From NCBI RefSeq assembly GCF_001748385.1, contig NZ_BCLI01000005.1, positions 1-64,000 of the forward strand: a stretch of 64,000 nucleotides of DNA. Direction: 5' to 3'. The notes under the pieces are model-generated. The model saw only the letters and a list, made by a program, of their open reading frames with translations. It was not told where the DNA came from and searched no databases. This document shows, piece by piece, positions 24,963 to 33,197 of the stretch. Numbering within the stretch: position 1 is the stretch's first letter; each line of letters starts with the position of its first letter. The position numbers and the translations under genes were made by a program. Source of the stretch: Vulcanisaeta thermophila. Lineage in GTDB: Archaea; Thermoproteota; Thermoprotei; Thermoproteales; Thermocladiaceae.

Positions 24963-25796
24963 GTGCCCTACGAAGTATTGGGTATTGCATTGGCTCTGGG
25001 AGCCTCGGTGCTTTGGTCACTATCACCCATACTCTATAAAGTGGGTGCCAGTGATGACGCCCTCGATGACCTATTCTCAAACTCCCTTGGGGCATTCATA
25101 CTCGCTGTGCCGCTCATTGCCTTGAGTCCGCCGCTCAATTTAAATGCCTGGCTCTACGCCTCCCTATTCTCAATACTGGGCCCTGTGCTGGGTACCTACG
25201 TGTTCCTCATCTCCATTAGGTATGCCGATGTGGGTATTACTAATGCTTTGTCATATGCTTATATAGTCTTTTTACCCCTGATAATGTCCATGGTAAGCCC
25301 TGGCTACTTAGTCTACCTATGGCCTGGATCCCTGGTCCTAATGGGCATATTACTGATAATGCACTCCGGCAGGGGTAGGTTGATTGGTTACTCCCTGGCC
25401 CTGCTCTCGGCACTTCTCTACGCCCTCTCCTTCTACGCCATGTACCTGGCCTACGACTACACTAACGCCTGGGGTATCATATTCATAAGGGGCTTAATAC
25501 TCATGGCAGCATCATTAATGCTCAAGGTGGCCCTGGGGAAACCAAGGTTTACAATCAGTCGTAAGATACTAATGGCCGGTATCCTAAGCTACGGCATTGG
25601 TGGGCCCCTCTACGTGGCTTCAGTCCAATATGCAGGCATTGTGCTACCCACCCTAATAACGTCACTGTCACCGGTAATAACCGAGGCCCTGGCCGCCGTT
25701 GGGCTTGGTGAGAGGCTGGGCGTTAAGTCAGCGGTTGGCTTCATCCTGGTTGTCACGGGTGTAGTGATTGCGTCAATAATGACACCACAGACTTAA
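24963..25796 (+). CDS. EamA/DMT family transporter
   Basis: This hydrophobic protein of about 277 residues has ten membrane helices in two repeats of five, as in the EamA (DMT) family. The first repeat opens with 'LGIALALGASVLWSLSPILY' and the second with 'LIGYSLALLSALLYALSFYA'. The end 'SAVGFILVVTGVVIAS' is typical. The substrate cannot be told from sequence. TTATAAAT at 24931-24938 would place a leaderless start near 24960, so I chose GTG 24963; an in-frame GTG at 24948 gives five more residues but is too close to the TATA box. It is divergent from the GH15-like gene. Confidence 0.85.
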   Translation: MPYEVLGIALALGASVLWSLSPILYKVGASDDALDDLFSNSLGAFILAVPLIALSPPLNLNAWLYASLFSILGPVLGTYVFLISIRYADVGITNALSYAYIVFLPLIMSMVSPGYLVYLWPGSLVLMGILLIMHSGRGRLIGYSLALLSALLYALSFYAMYLAYDYTNAWGIIFIRGLILMAASLMLKVALGKPRFTISRKILMAGILSYGIGGPLYVASVQYAGIVLPTLITSLSPVITEALAAVGLGERLGVKSAVGFILVVTGVVIASIMTPQT

Positions 25797-25951
25797 TAAA
25801 CCAGGGGGTACATGAGTGGTTGTATGATGATGGGTCGATGAGTGGATGATGGGTGATTGGGGAAGAGACGAGCTGATCCGTTTATCAAATGTAAAAGTGG
25901 GGACGCACATAATGCTTAAAAATTTGATTGATATAATGTTAGTGATTAAAT

Positions 25952-27703
25952 ATGTCCTCTGTCTTGAGGGAATTCCTCGGCACTAGGGATTTCCTACTTA
26001 ATGTGGGGAGTTATGAGGAGGCCCGTGCAGGGTTTAAGTGGCCAGGTCCAGGGGACTTCAACTGGGCTGTGGATTACTTCGACAATTACCTGGCGGAGAA
26101 TGCCACGAACCCAGGCCTGATTTACATAAATGATGAGTTGCTGGACACGGGGGATTACAGGGCCTTTAGTTATGCTGAATTGAGGGCTCGCTCCAACAAG
26201 CTGGCTAATGCGCTTAGTGAGTTGGGTGTTGGTAGGGGTGACGTGGTCATGGTAATGCTCAACAACAGGCCGGAGCTCTTTGAGAGTTTCCTGGCCCTCA
26301 TGAAGATTGGAGCCGTGATATCACCCGCAACCACCCTACTCATGCCCGGTGATATTGAGGATAGGGTTGCCAGGGCCAGGATCAAGGCGTTGATTGTGGA
26401 CCCCGAGGTTGTGGGGAAGGTTAACCAGATCATGGATAAGCTGGCGGGGCTTGGGGTTAAGTACTTCATAACCCTGGGCAAGCCAGGCCCTGGGTGGTTG
26501 GATTACGGCGAGTTGGTGAGCGGTAAGTCCGAGAACTTCAGGGGTGTTGGGACCAGGACCACGGATACCTTGTTGATTTACTTCACCTCGGGCACAACGG
26601 CCAAGCCCAAGATGGTCATACACACCCACTCCAGCTACCCAATTGGTCACCTAACGACAATGTACTGGATCGGTGTCAAGCCAGGTTTTAGGCACATGAA
26701 CATCTCAAGCCCGGGCTGGGCCAAGTGGGCCTGGTCCACATTCTTCTCACCATTCAATGCGGGGGCCACAACGGTGGTTTACGATTATAAGGGCAGGTTC
26801 AACGCATCAAGGCACCTAAAGGTCCTTGAGGACTATAAGGTAGACACACTATGCGCACCACCCACGGTGTGGAGGTTAATAATACTCGAGGACCTCAGCA
26901 AGTACAACTTCGACAATATCAAGGGCTTCGTGAGCGCCGGGGAGCCGCTTAACCCTGAGGTCATTGAGAGGGTTCAGAGGGCCACTGGTAAGGTTATAAG
27001 GGATGGTTATGGGCAGACCGAGACCACACTAATGGTTGGTAACTTCCCAGGGATGAAGGTGAAGCCAGGCAGTATGGGTAAACCAGCCCCTGGATATGAG
27101 ATAGTGCTTGTGGATGAGGATGGGAACCCAGTGGGCGTTAATAAGGATGGGCACATAACCGTTAGGACAAGCCCCACAAGGCCCCTGGGCCTCATGGTGG
27201 GTTATGACGATGAGAATAAGAATAGGGAGGTGTTTAGGCTTGGTCTTTACTTCACGGGTGATGTTGCATTTATGGATGAAGAGGGTTATCTATATTTCGT
27301 GGGTAGGGCCGATGACGTTTTCAAGTCCAGTGATTACAGGATATCACCCTTTGAGTTAGAGAGCGAGTTGCTCAGGCACCCAGCCATTGCCGAGGCCGCT
27401 GTGGTTTCCTCACCAGACCCCATTAGGGGTTTCGTGCCCAAGGCCTTCATAGTACTCAAGCCTGGTTTCCAGCCCAGTAGGGAGTTGGCCCATGACATAT
27501 TTAGGTTCATTAGGCTTAACATTGCGCCCTATAAGCGCCCCAGGATTATCGAGTTCGTGAATGAGTTGCCTAAGACCATTAGTGGTAAGATTAGGAGGGT
27601 TGAGTTGAGGGGTATTGAGAGGGAGAGGAGGAGCAAGGGTGTTAAGGGTGAGTTTGAGTTCTTTGAGGATGAGTTCCCCGATATCAAGTCCATGAGGGTT
27701 TAA
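25952..27703 (+). CDS. AMP-forming acyl-CoA synthetase (medium-chain/aryl type)
   Basis: The 583-residue enzyme activates a carboxylic acid with ATP and CoA. The phosphate-binding loop is 'LIYFTSGTTAKPKMV', followed by 'DGYGQTETTLMVGNFPGMKV' (A5), 'GLYFTGDVAFMDEEGYLYFV' (A7) and 'GRADDVFKSSDYRISPFELE' (A8 hinge). The C-terminal lysine sits in 'ELPKTISGKIRRVELR'. The layout resembles ACSM-type acyl-CoA or benzoate-CoA ligases more than acetyl-CoA synthetase. The acid is unknown. It is a single gene about 155 bp after the EamA gene; TTAAAAATTTGATT lies about 30 nt before the start. Confidence 0.9.
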   Translation: MSSVLREFLGTRDFLLNVGSYEEARAGFKWPGPGDFNWAVDYFDNYLAENATNPGLIYINDELLDTGDYRAFSYAELRARSNKLANALSELGVGRGDVVMVMLNNRPELFESFLALMKIGAVISPATTLLMPGDIEDRVARARIKALIVDPEVVGKVNQIMDKLAGLGVKYFITLGKPGPGWLDYGELVSGKSENFRGVGTRTTDTLLIYFTSGTTAKPKMVIHTHSSYPIGHLTTMYWIGVKPGFRHMNISSPGWAKWAWSTFFSPFNAGATTVVYDYKGRFNASRHLKVLEDYKVDTLCAPPTVWRLIILEDLSKYNFDNIKGFVSAGEPLNPEVIERVQRATGKVIRDGYGQTETTLMVGNFPGMKVKPGSMGKPAPGYEIVLVDEDGNPVGVNKDGHITVRTSPTRPLGLMVGYDDENKNREVFRLGLYFTGDVAFMDEEGYLYFVGRADDVFKSSDYRISPFELESELLRHPAIAEAAVVSSPDPIRGFVPKAFIVLKPGFQPSRELAHDIFRFIRLNIAPYKRPRIIEFVNELPKTISGKIRRVELRGIERERRSKGVKGEFEFFEDEFPDIKSMRV

Positions 27704-27743
27704 CAGTAAGTTTTTAATTTAACAAGCCAGGGTTAAAACAAGC

Positions 27744-28616
27744 ATGTCATTAACCATTAAGAGGGTTTCTCTGGGCGTGGACTTCCTGGACTATGCATTG
27801 CTTGGGGGCGTCCCCAGGGGTAATTGGTTACTGGTCACTGGGGAGCCTGGGGTGGGTAAGAGCATCCTGGCTATTGAGGCCGCGGGCGCCAATGCGGACT
27901 CCATGCCCGTGGTCTTCGTATCCACAGAGACCAGGTTCTTCGACGTAATAAGGCAGGCGAGGCAGTTCGGTATAGACCTTAGTGATGCTGTGAACCTAAG
28001 CGATGTGATAAGTGGGAAGGTGAAGGAGGTCAAGTCAAACCTCGTGGTCATTGACCTATTCGGCCTCGCCAGGGAGTACCGCGAACTCCTAAAGGCGGGT
28101 GAGGAAGAGGCGGGTAAGGGTAAGAAGCCCGCGAGCCCCTTATCCAGTGACGTGGTCCTGGCCAGCATAGAGAGGGCCTACGACGCGCTGGGCGTGACGG
28201 AGGGCGGTAAGGACGTCTTGGTGATCATTGACTCCCTGGCCCCCATGTGGAGCCATGCACCAGCAATGGCTAGGCTCATTACCTACAGGCTTAGGCAGAG
28301 GCTTTACAGGAGTAATGTCACTGTCATAATGACTAATCAGTTCGCCCCGACCACGGGCATGACCTTTGGGTTCGGTGCCGAGCACATCGCTGACGCCATA
28401 ATTCACATGTGGATTGAGGAGCCAGAGAGGAAGAAGGAGATTGTGAGGTGGATGATTATTAAGAAGGCAAGGCTCACAAACCACTACAGGAAGGCCATGA
28501 GGTTCGAGATAGAGCCAGGGAAGGGACTAACACTCATCGAGCCCTCGATTGAAGAGCTCAGGAAGTGGTATGAGGAGAATACGAAGCCTCAATCCCCTGG
28601 CAAGGGCGGTGAGTAG
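27744..28616 (+). CDS. KaiC/RadA-type RecA-fold ATPase
   Basis: The 290-residue single-domain protein has the KaiC-like opening 'LGVDFLDYALLGGVPRGNWL', Walker A 'GEPGVGKSILAIEA', Walker B 'VLVIIDSLAPMW' and 'NVTVIMTNQFAPTTGMTFGF', then 'EHIADAIIHMWIEE', the usual KaiC ending of gvehvaDgii. Archaeal single-domain KaiC-like ATPases are linked to signalling and protein phosphorylation, but specific partners are mostly unknown. It differs from recombinase RadA in lacking the N-terminal HhH domain. The next ORF begins 3 nt after its stop, with GGTGA near the junction, so they form an operon. Confidence 0.85.
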   Translation: MSLTIKRVSLGVDFLDYALLGGVPRGNWLLVTGEPGVGKSILAIEAAGANADSMPVVFVSTETRFFDVIRQARQFGIDLSDAVNLSDVISGKVKEVKSNLVVIDLFGLAREYRELLKAGEEEAGKGKKPASPLSSDVVLASIERAYDALGVTEGGKDVLVIIDSLAPMWSHAPAMARLITYRLRQRLYRSNVTVIMTNQFAPTTGMTFGFGAEHIADAIIHMWIEEPERKKEIVRWMIIKKARLTNHYRKAMRFEIEPGKGLTLIEPSIEELRKWYEENTKPQSPGKGGE

Positions 28617-28619
28617 TGC

Positions 28620-29084
28620 GTGGGCTCGTCTGGGTGCTACGCCAGGGTTATTAGGTTAATGGAGGGTTTCCTGGGGGCCAGGGCTAGGGGTTTAGATGGT
28701 GGGTCCGTTGTTGATGAGTTGAGGGCCCTGTCCAGTGAGTGTGGGGATTATGTTAAGCCCTTTATTGATGCCGTAAATGGTGTGGAGCCCACGGGCTTAT
28801 CATCAGCCATCTCATACTACATGTACGTATCCTACATGATGGGTAGGGTTAGGGTTAATAAGAAGTACATCAATGGGTTGAGTATGGAGGGTAATCCTGA
28901 GAATCTTTATGGTGAGGTTTATGCCAGGTTGGTCATGGCGTTAAGAGACGGCGACTACACCACCGCGTCATTCCTGGCGGACCTGGCGTTTATAGCCAGG
29001 TCCCTAGCCCTTTGTAAGGGTGAGGGATGCGGTTGGTTGAGGGATGCCCTTGTTAATAGGTTGTTGATTTTGATGAATTACTAG
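28620..29084 (+). CDS. Uncharacterised 154-residue helical protein after the KaiC-like gene
   Basis: I do not recognise this protein. It is almost entirely helical ('VIRLMEGFLGARARGLDGGS', 'YARLVMALRDGDYTTASFLA') with four cysteines, two of them in 'LCKGEGCGW'. There is no signal peptide or clear membrane segment. It starts with GTG 3 nt after the KaiC-like gene, so it is probably co-translated and may be an adaptor or modulator of that ATPase, by context only. It overlaps the convergent DUF35 gene by 4 bp. Confidence 0.7.
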   Translation: MGSSGCYARVIRLMEGFLGARARGLDGGSVVDELRALSSECGDYVKPFIDAVNGVEPTGLSSAISYYMYVSYMMGRVRVNKKYINGLSMEGNPENLYGEVYARLVMALRDGDYTTASFLADLAFIARSLALCKGEGCGWLRDALVNRLLILMNY

Positions 29085-29491
29085 CAGGAGTTTAGGGGTC
29101 TGAATTTATAGCCGTAGTTTATTATCCCGTAGTTACCATCCATCTTAACCATCCTAAACACAACCTCCACATCAATACCAGGGCTTAGCTTTGATGGGTC
29201 TGGGCAATCCACGATCTGACCCATGACCCTGACGCCCCCAAGGTCCACAATGCCTATTACCAGGGGCTTCATCTTCTCAAACTCCGAGGGCACTGAGTAA
29301 AGCACCGTGTAGTTTATTAGCTTGCCCACGCTTGGTAATGGGTATGCCCTGAACTCCCTGGACCCACACTCACAGACCGCCCTGGGTGGGTAGTAAATCC
29401 TACCGCACTTAACGCACTGAACACCCTCAAGCCTGTAGTACTGGGGTATCCTCCTCCAGTACCTGGGGACCGATAACTTCTGATCCACCAT
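29081..29491 (-). CDS. DUF35 OB-fold/zinc-ribbon partner of the thiolase-like protein
   Basis: The 136-residue protein has an N-terminal helix 'YWRRIPQYYRLEG', a rubredoxin-like zinc ribbon ('CVKCGRIYYPPRAVCECG') and an OB-fold ('GKLINYTVLYSVPSEFEKMK'). DUF35 proteins bridge thiolase-fold enzymes with partner enzymes and channel acyl-CoA intermediates; in archaea one joins acetoacetyl-CoA thiolase to HMG-CoA synthase. It starts 1 bp after the thiolase-like gene ends, so the two are co-translated. HMG-CoA synthase itself is not in the window. Confidence 0.9.
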   Translation of the reverse strand: MVDQKLSVPRYWRRIPQYYRLEGVQCVKCGRIYYPPRAVCECGSREFRAYPLPSVGKLINYTVLYSVPSEFEKMKPLVIGIVDLGGVRVMGQIVDCPDPSKLSPGIDVEVVFRMVKMDGNYGIINYGYKFRPLNSC

Positions 29492-29492
29492 G

Positions 29493-30647
29493 TCAGCTCA
29501 CCCTCCTGAGTAGTATCACTGTTGATGTTAAGTCGAAACCTGACATATCCTGAACAAGGCCCACCTCCGCGTTTAGGTTATCGAAGGGCTTGGTGCCCAT
29601 TAACTCCATGTGCATGGAAACCAACTCATACATGCCAGAGGCACCCCCTGGGAATCCCATGGATTTAAGTCCACCGCTGGCATTAACAACAACCCTACCA
29701 CCTGGGTCCAATTGACCCAGGGACAGGGCCCTTGGGGTTTCCCCAGGCCTTGTGATGCCCATGGACTCCAGCGCCAGTATGCCCAGTATGCTGTATGTAT
29801 CATGAACCTCCACGGCATTCACAGAACCCACCTCGGTATTCGCCATTCTAAGGGCCATGTTCGTGGCATCAGCCACCGAGTGAAGCATCGTTAACTCACT
29901 CCTCTGCCCAATGTACGTGCCGTTGGAGCCTACGCCCACGCCATCAACCCTAACCACGGCATCGTTCTTAAGGGGCTTGTTGCAGAGTATCACGGTACCG
30001 GCACCATCAACCGCCGGCGCCGTGTCGTAGAGCCTCAGGGGCTCTGACACCACCTCCGAGTCCATCACATCCTTCAGGGATATCTTCCTCCTCATATACG
30101 CAAGTGGGTTGGCGCTGCCCCTCTCGTGCATTTTCACGGGCCATATCGCCATGTCCTCATAATCATAGTTATACTTACTCATGTACTCCTTCATTGCCAA
30201 GGCCGAAATAGCTGCGGGGGTTACTCCGAAGAATCCCTCGTACTCGTAATCCGTTATTGTTGCCAGGGCCTTATTCAACCTTATACTGGTCACATCACTC
30301 ATCTTCTCCACACCACTAACCGCAACGCAGTCGTAAATTCCCGACCTAATCATGTTGTAGGCCTCCAGGAATGCCAAACCACTGGATCCATCACCACCCT
30401 CAATCCTAATGGCCGGCGTCTTCCTCAACCCAACGTAATCCGCCAGGTAGGCGCCCAGGACACCCTGGTCCTGGAGGGACTCTGCAAATGCATTGGCCAC
30501 GTAAATAGCCCCAACCCCTGGGTTCCCAGCATTATCTAGTGCCTTTAGGAAGGACTCTGCGAACAACTCCTTAAGGCCCTTTTCGTAATGCCTACCTCCC
30601 TGGACCAGGGAACTGGCTACGATGTACACCCCTGTCGTATTAAACAC
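29493..30647 (-). CDS. Thiolase-fold protein lacking the usual nucleophile cysteine
   Basis: The fold is clearly that of archaeal/SCPx-type thiolases ('AYNMIRSGIYDCVAVSGVEK', 'VEVHDTYSILGILALESMG', 'VVVNASGGLKSMGFPGGASG'). The catalytic segment E-x-A-C-A-S-G reads 'IEGGDGSSG' here, putting aspartate where the nucleophilic cysteine belongs. The G-H-P motif reads G-F-P, removing the second catalytic histidine; H284 of 'EVHDTY' remains. It may thus not be a Claisen-condensing thiolase; the Ltp2-type thiolase-fold aldolases, which also lack the cysteine and pair with a DUF35 protein, are a model. Start GTG 30647 fits the shared TATA box; TTG 30653 is possible. Confidence 0.88.
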   Translation of the reverse strand: MFNTTGVYIVASSLVQGGRHYEKGLKELFAESFLKALDNAGNPGVGAIYVANAFAESLQDQGVLGAYLADYVGLRKTPAIRIEGGDGSSGLAFLEAYNMIRSGIYDCVAVSGVEKMSDVTSIRLNKALATITDYEYEGFFGVTPAAISALAMKEYMSKYNYDYEDMAIWPVKMHERGSANPLAYMRRKISLKDVMDSEVVSEPLRLYDTAPAVDGAGTVILCNKPLKNDAVVRVDGVGVGSNGTYIGQRSELTMLHSVADATNMALRMANTEVGSVNAVEVHDTYSILGILALESMGITRPGETPRALSLGQLDPGGRVVVNASGGLKSMGFPGGASGMYELVSMHMELMGTKPFDNLNAEVGLVQDMSGFDLTSTVILLRRVS

Positions 30648-30670
30648 CAGCAATTGCCATATTGGTGAAG

Positions 30671-30680
30671 TTTTTAAGTA
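30671..30680. promoter_or_regulatory. Single TATA-like box shared by divergent thiolase-like and HMG-CoA reductase genes
   Basis: TTTTTAAGTA is the only good TATA-like box in the short divergent region. Its centre is about 25 nt from the HMG-CoA reductase ATG (30700) and about 28 nt from the thiolase-like GTG (30647). Read on the minus strand it is TACTTAAAAA. Both distances fit leaderless starts. Confidence 0.5.
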
Positions 30681-30699
30681 TTCCCTGTATTTAGGCGTA

Positions 30700-31941
30700 A
30701 TGGTTGAGGAGCTGGGGATTGAGGATTTGCTCAGGAAGGTTGAGGTTGGTGAATTGAAGCTTCACGAGCTCGATAAGGTGCTTGGGGACTCCAACAAAGC
30801 CACCGAGGTTAGGAGGCGATTCTTAGAGAGGAGGTTTAATGTTAAGTTGACGGGCATTGGTAGTACGGTGATTGACTTCAACACCGTGGTGGGTAGGAAC
30901 ATAGAGAACACAATAGGGGCTGCCCAAATACCCATGGGCATCGCCGGACCACTACTGGTCAGGGGTGACTACGCCAACGGGCTTTACTACGTACCCCTAG
31001 CCACCACCGAGGGCGCCCTGGTGGCGTCCGTAAATAGGGGCGCTAAGTTAATCACGGAGTCCGGTGGTGCCAGGAGCAAGGTTATTAATGATGGCATGAC
31101 CAGGGCGCCCGTGCTCACGGTGCCCAGTGTGGTTGATGCCGTGGAGTTGGTGAACTGGGTTAATGAGCACTTCCAGGAGATTAAGTCCGTGGCTGAGTCC
31201 ACGAGCAGGCACGCCAAGCTCCTCTCAATACAACCATTCATCGTGGGTAATAACGTGTGGCTCAGGTTTAAGTTCACCACGGGGGATGCCATGGGCATGA
31301 ACATGGTCACAATAGCCGTGGACAGGGCTGTGAAGTACATAACCACCAACTTCCCCAAGGCCAGGTTAGTGGCGCTGAGCGGTAACATGTGCGTGGATAA
31401 GAAGGCCAACGCCGTCAACTTCCTACTGGGTAGGGGTAAGACGGTCGTTAGCGAGGCCGTCATTAAGAGGGAGGTTTTAGAGAAGATGGGTGTGACAGCT
31501 GAGGATGTTGTTGAGGTTAATAACAGGAAGAACCTACTGGGCTCCGCACTGGCCCATGCCTACGGATTCAACGCGCACTTCGCAAACATAATAGCAGCCA
31601 TATTCATAGCCACTGGGCAGGACGTGGCCCAGGTGGTGGAGTCGAGCATGGGTATTAGCTGGATGGAGGCCCTGGAAAACGGGGACCTATACGCCTCGGT
31701 AACCCTACCAAGCCTTGAGGTGGGCACCGTGGGCGGTGGCACTGGGTTACCAACCCAGAGGGAGGCCCTGCAATTACTGGGTGTTTATGGATCAGGTAAT
31801 CCACCGGGCACCAACGCCATTAAGTTTGCCGAGATAGTGGGCGCGGCCGTGCTCGCTGGCGAGGTTAACCTGGTCCTTGCACTGGCTAGGGATGAGCTTG
31901 CCAGGGCCCATGAAATGCTGGGTAGGGGTAGGGCCCGTTGA
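30700..31941 (+). CDS. hmgA: 3-hydroxy-3-methylglutaryl-CoA reductase (class I)
   Basis: The 413-residue enzyme makes mevalonate for archaeal isoprenoid lipids using NADPH. Visible motifs are 'ENTIGAAQIPMGIAGPL' (CoA binding), 'TTEGALVASVNRG' with the catalytic glutamate, 'DAMGMNMV' (NADPH), 'DKKANAVNFLLGRGK' with the catalytic lysine, 'GQDVAQVVESS' with the aspartate, 'GTVGGGTGLPTQ' and the C-terminal 'LARAHEMLGRG' with the histidine. All catalytic residues are present. ATG 30700 is chosen because of the TATA-like box 25 nt before it; the longer frame from 30622 would start upstream of that box. Confidence 0.96.
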   Translation: MVEELGIEDLLRKVEVGELKLHELDKVLGDSNKATEVRRRFLERRFNVKLTGIGSTVIDFNTVVGRNIENTIGAAQIPMGIAGPLLVRGDYANGLYYVPLATTEGALVASVNRGAKLITESGGARSKVINDGMTRAPVLTVPSVVDAVELVNWVNEHFQEIKSVAESTSRHAKLLSIQPFIVGNNVWLRFKFTTGDAMGMNMVTIAVDRAVKYITTNFPKARLVALSGNMCVDKKANAVNFLLGRGKTVVSEAVIKREVLEKMGVTAEDVVEVNNRKNLLGSALAHAYGFNAHFANIIAAIFIATGQDVAQVVESSMGISWMEALENGDLYASVTLPSLEVGTVGGGTGLPTQREALQLLGVYGSGNPPGTNAIKFAEIVGAAVLAGEVNLVLALARDELARAHEMLGRGRAR

Positions 31942-32018
31942 TTTCTTTATATTCCCCGTCTATATTCTATATACCTTATTGATTAATAAATATATTAAAT
32001 AGAGCTTGGTTAATAAGA

Positions 32019-32028
32019 TTTATAAATA
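32019..32028 (+). promoter_or_regulatory. TATA box of the roadblock-like gene
   Basis: TTTATAAATA is a near-consensus archaeal TATA box, about 22-25 nt before ATG 32046. The whole gap from 31942 is AT-rich. Confidence 0.5.
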
Positions 32029-32045
32029 CCTAAAATGATTAGTTA

Positions 32046-32465
32046 ATGGGGATTAGCTTGGTAATTTACGTATCGCCGGATAAAAAAGTTGTTGAGAAGA
32101 CCTTGCAGACGGAGCTTAAGCGGATGATGCTCTCGGAGCTCATAGACGGTGAGGTAATTACCGGGGCCGCTATTATTGATTCAAATGGTGTACCACTTAT
32201 TTATCACCTCCCAAACACCCTCACCGTTAAATCCCTTAAAAACCTCCTCTCCCTCATAGAGCTCGTTGATCACACCGCTAAAATCAATGATGACCTCCTC
32301 GGTCCCTACCAATACCTCATAATTCGTTTCTCAAACTTCAAAATTGCCTTCTTCGAAATGGGTTCCCGGGGTTGGTTCGTGGTCTTCGTGAACCCCATGT
32401 GGCACGTGGAGAATGTAATGTCCAAGATTAAGCAGTTCATGGTTAAAATACAAAGAATGATTTAA
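32046..32465 (+). CDS. Roadblock/LC7-like domain protein
   Basis: This 139-residue protein shows a roadblock/longin-type pattern: an N-terminal helix 'VVEKTLQTELKRMMLSELID', then 'VITGAAIIDSNGVPLIYHLP', a helix 'SLKNLLSLIELVDHTA' and strands 'YQYLIIRFSNFKIAFFEMG' and 'GWFVVFVNP'. Such proteins commonly regulate small GTPases (MglB-like) or act as scaffolds. No GTPase gene is adjacent. It is cytoplasmic, has no cysteine and is more AT-rich than its neighbours. It stands alone with its own promoter. Confidence 0.65.
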   Translation: MGISLVIYVSPDKKVVEKTLQTELKRMMLSELIDGEVITGAAIIDSNGVPLIYHLPNTLTVKSLKNLLSLIELVDHTAKINDDLLGPYQYLIIRFSNFKIAFFEMGSRGWFVVFVNPMWHVENVMSKIKQFMVKIQRMI

Positions 32466-32519
32466 AACCGGCATAATTTGCCACACCAGCTTAAAAAAGA
32501 GGCTGTTCTGTATCGCCCC

Positions 32520-33143
32520 ATGGCAAAGATAGGCGGTACCGTTAAAATCCCAGAGATGGAGGTTAAGGAGGAGTTGGTTCTGGACCCCACCAGGACTGCG
32601 GTTGTGGTTGTGGATATGCAGAATGACTTCGTAAGGCCCAACGGAAAGCTCTACGTACCCACGGCCGAGGCCACAATACCCGCGATAAAGCGCCTCATTG
32701 AGAAGGCCAGGGATGCCAATGTACCCGTGATATACACCCAGGACTGGCACTTCAAGAATGATCCCGAGTTTAGGATTTGGGGTGAGCACTGCGTAATGGG
32801 TACATGGGGCGCCGAGATAGTGGATGAACTTAAGCCACTACCCAATGACATAGTGATTAGGAAGCGTAGGTACGATGCATTCTTCGGTACGGACCTGGAC
32901 TACGTACTTAGGCATGTGGTTAAGGCCGACACCCTCGTGATCACGGGCACCGTGGCCAACATATGCGTATTACACACGGCCGGGAGCGCGGCGCTCAATT
33001 GGTACAACGTGGTGATCCCCATTGATGGTATATCAGCCCTTAATGAGTTTGACTACTACGTGGCCCTCAGGCAGGTGGACTTTCTATACAAGGGGCTACT
33101 AACCAGGGTCGACGCCATAAGGTTTGAAAGGGCTAGGTCGTAA
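32520..33143 (+). CDS. Isochorismatase-family hydrolase, probable nicotinamidase
   Basis: The 207-residue protein has the catalytic triad of the family: aspartate in 'VVVVDMQNDFVRPNGKLY', lysine in 'VIRKRRYDAFFGTDLDYVL' and cysteine in 'TGTVANICVLHTAGSAA'. The metal-site pattern 'TQDWHFKNDPEF' (D-x-H) supports nicotinamidase, which deaminates nicotinamide for NAD salvage. It is of normal length. ATG 32520 fits TTAAAAAAG at 32491-32499, about 26 nt upstream; the longer frame from 32478 is therefore not used. Confidence 0.85.
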   Translation: MAKIGGTVKIPEMEVKEELVLDPTRTAVVVVDMQNDFVRPNGKLYVPTAEATIPAIKRLIEKARDANVPVIYTQDWHFKNDPEFRIWGEHCVMGTWGAEIVDELKPLPNDIVIRKRRYDAFFGTDLDYVLRHVVKADTLVITGTVANICVLHTAGSAALNWYNVVIPIDGISALNEFDYYVALRQVDFLYKGLLTRVDAIRFERARS

Positions 33144-33197
33144 GTACCAGGTGTCCAGGGAGGTTGAGCATTTAAAAGGGGATGTGATGCCCCATAA

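Noticed and set aside
25815-25882. ATGATGA...ATGATGG...CTGA resembling a box C/D RNA after the EamA gene
   Set aside because: No acceptable D' box and the guide lengths are irregular; the stretch is a simple run of GATG-like words.
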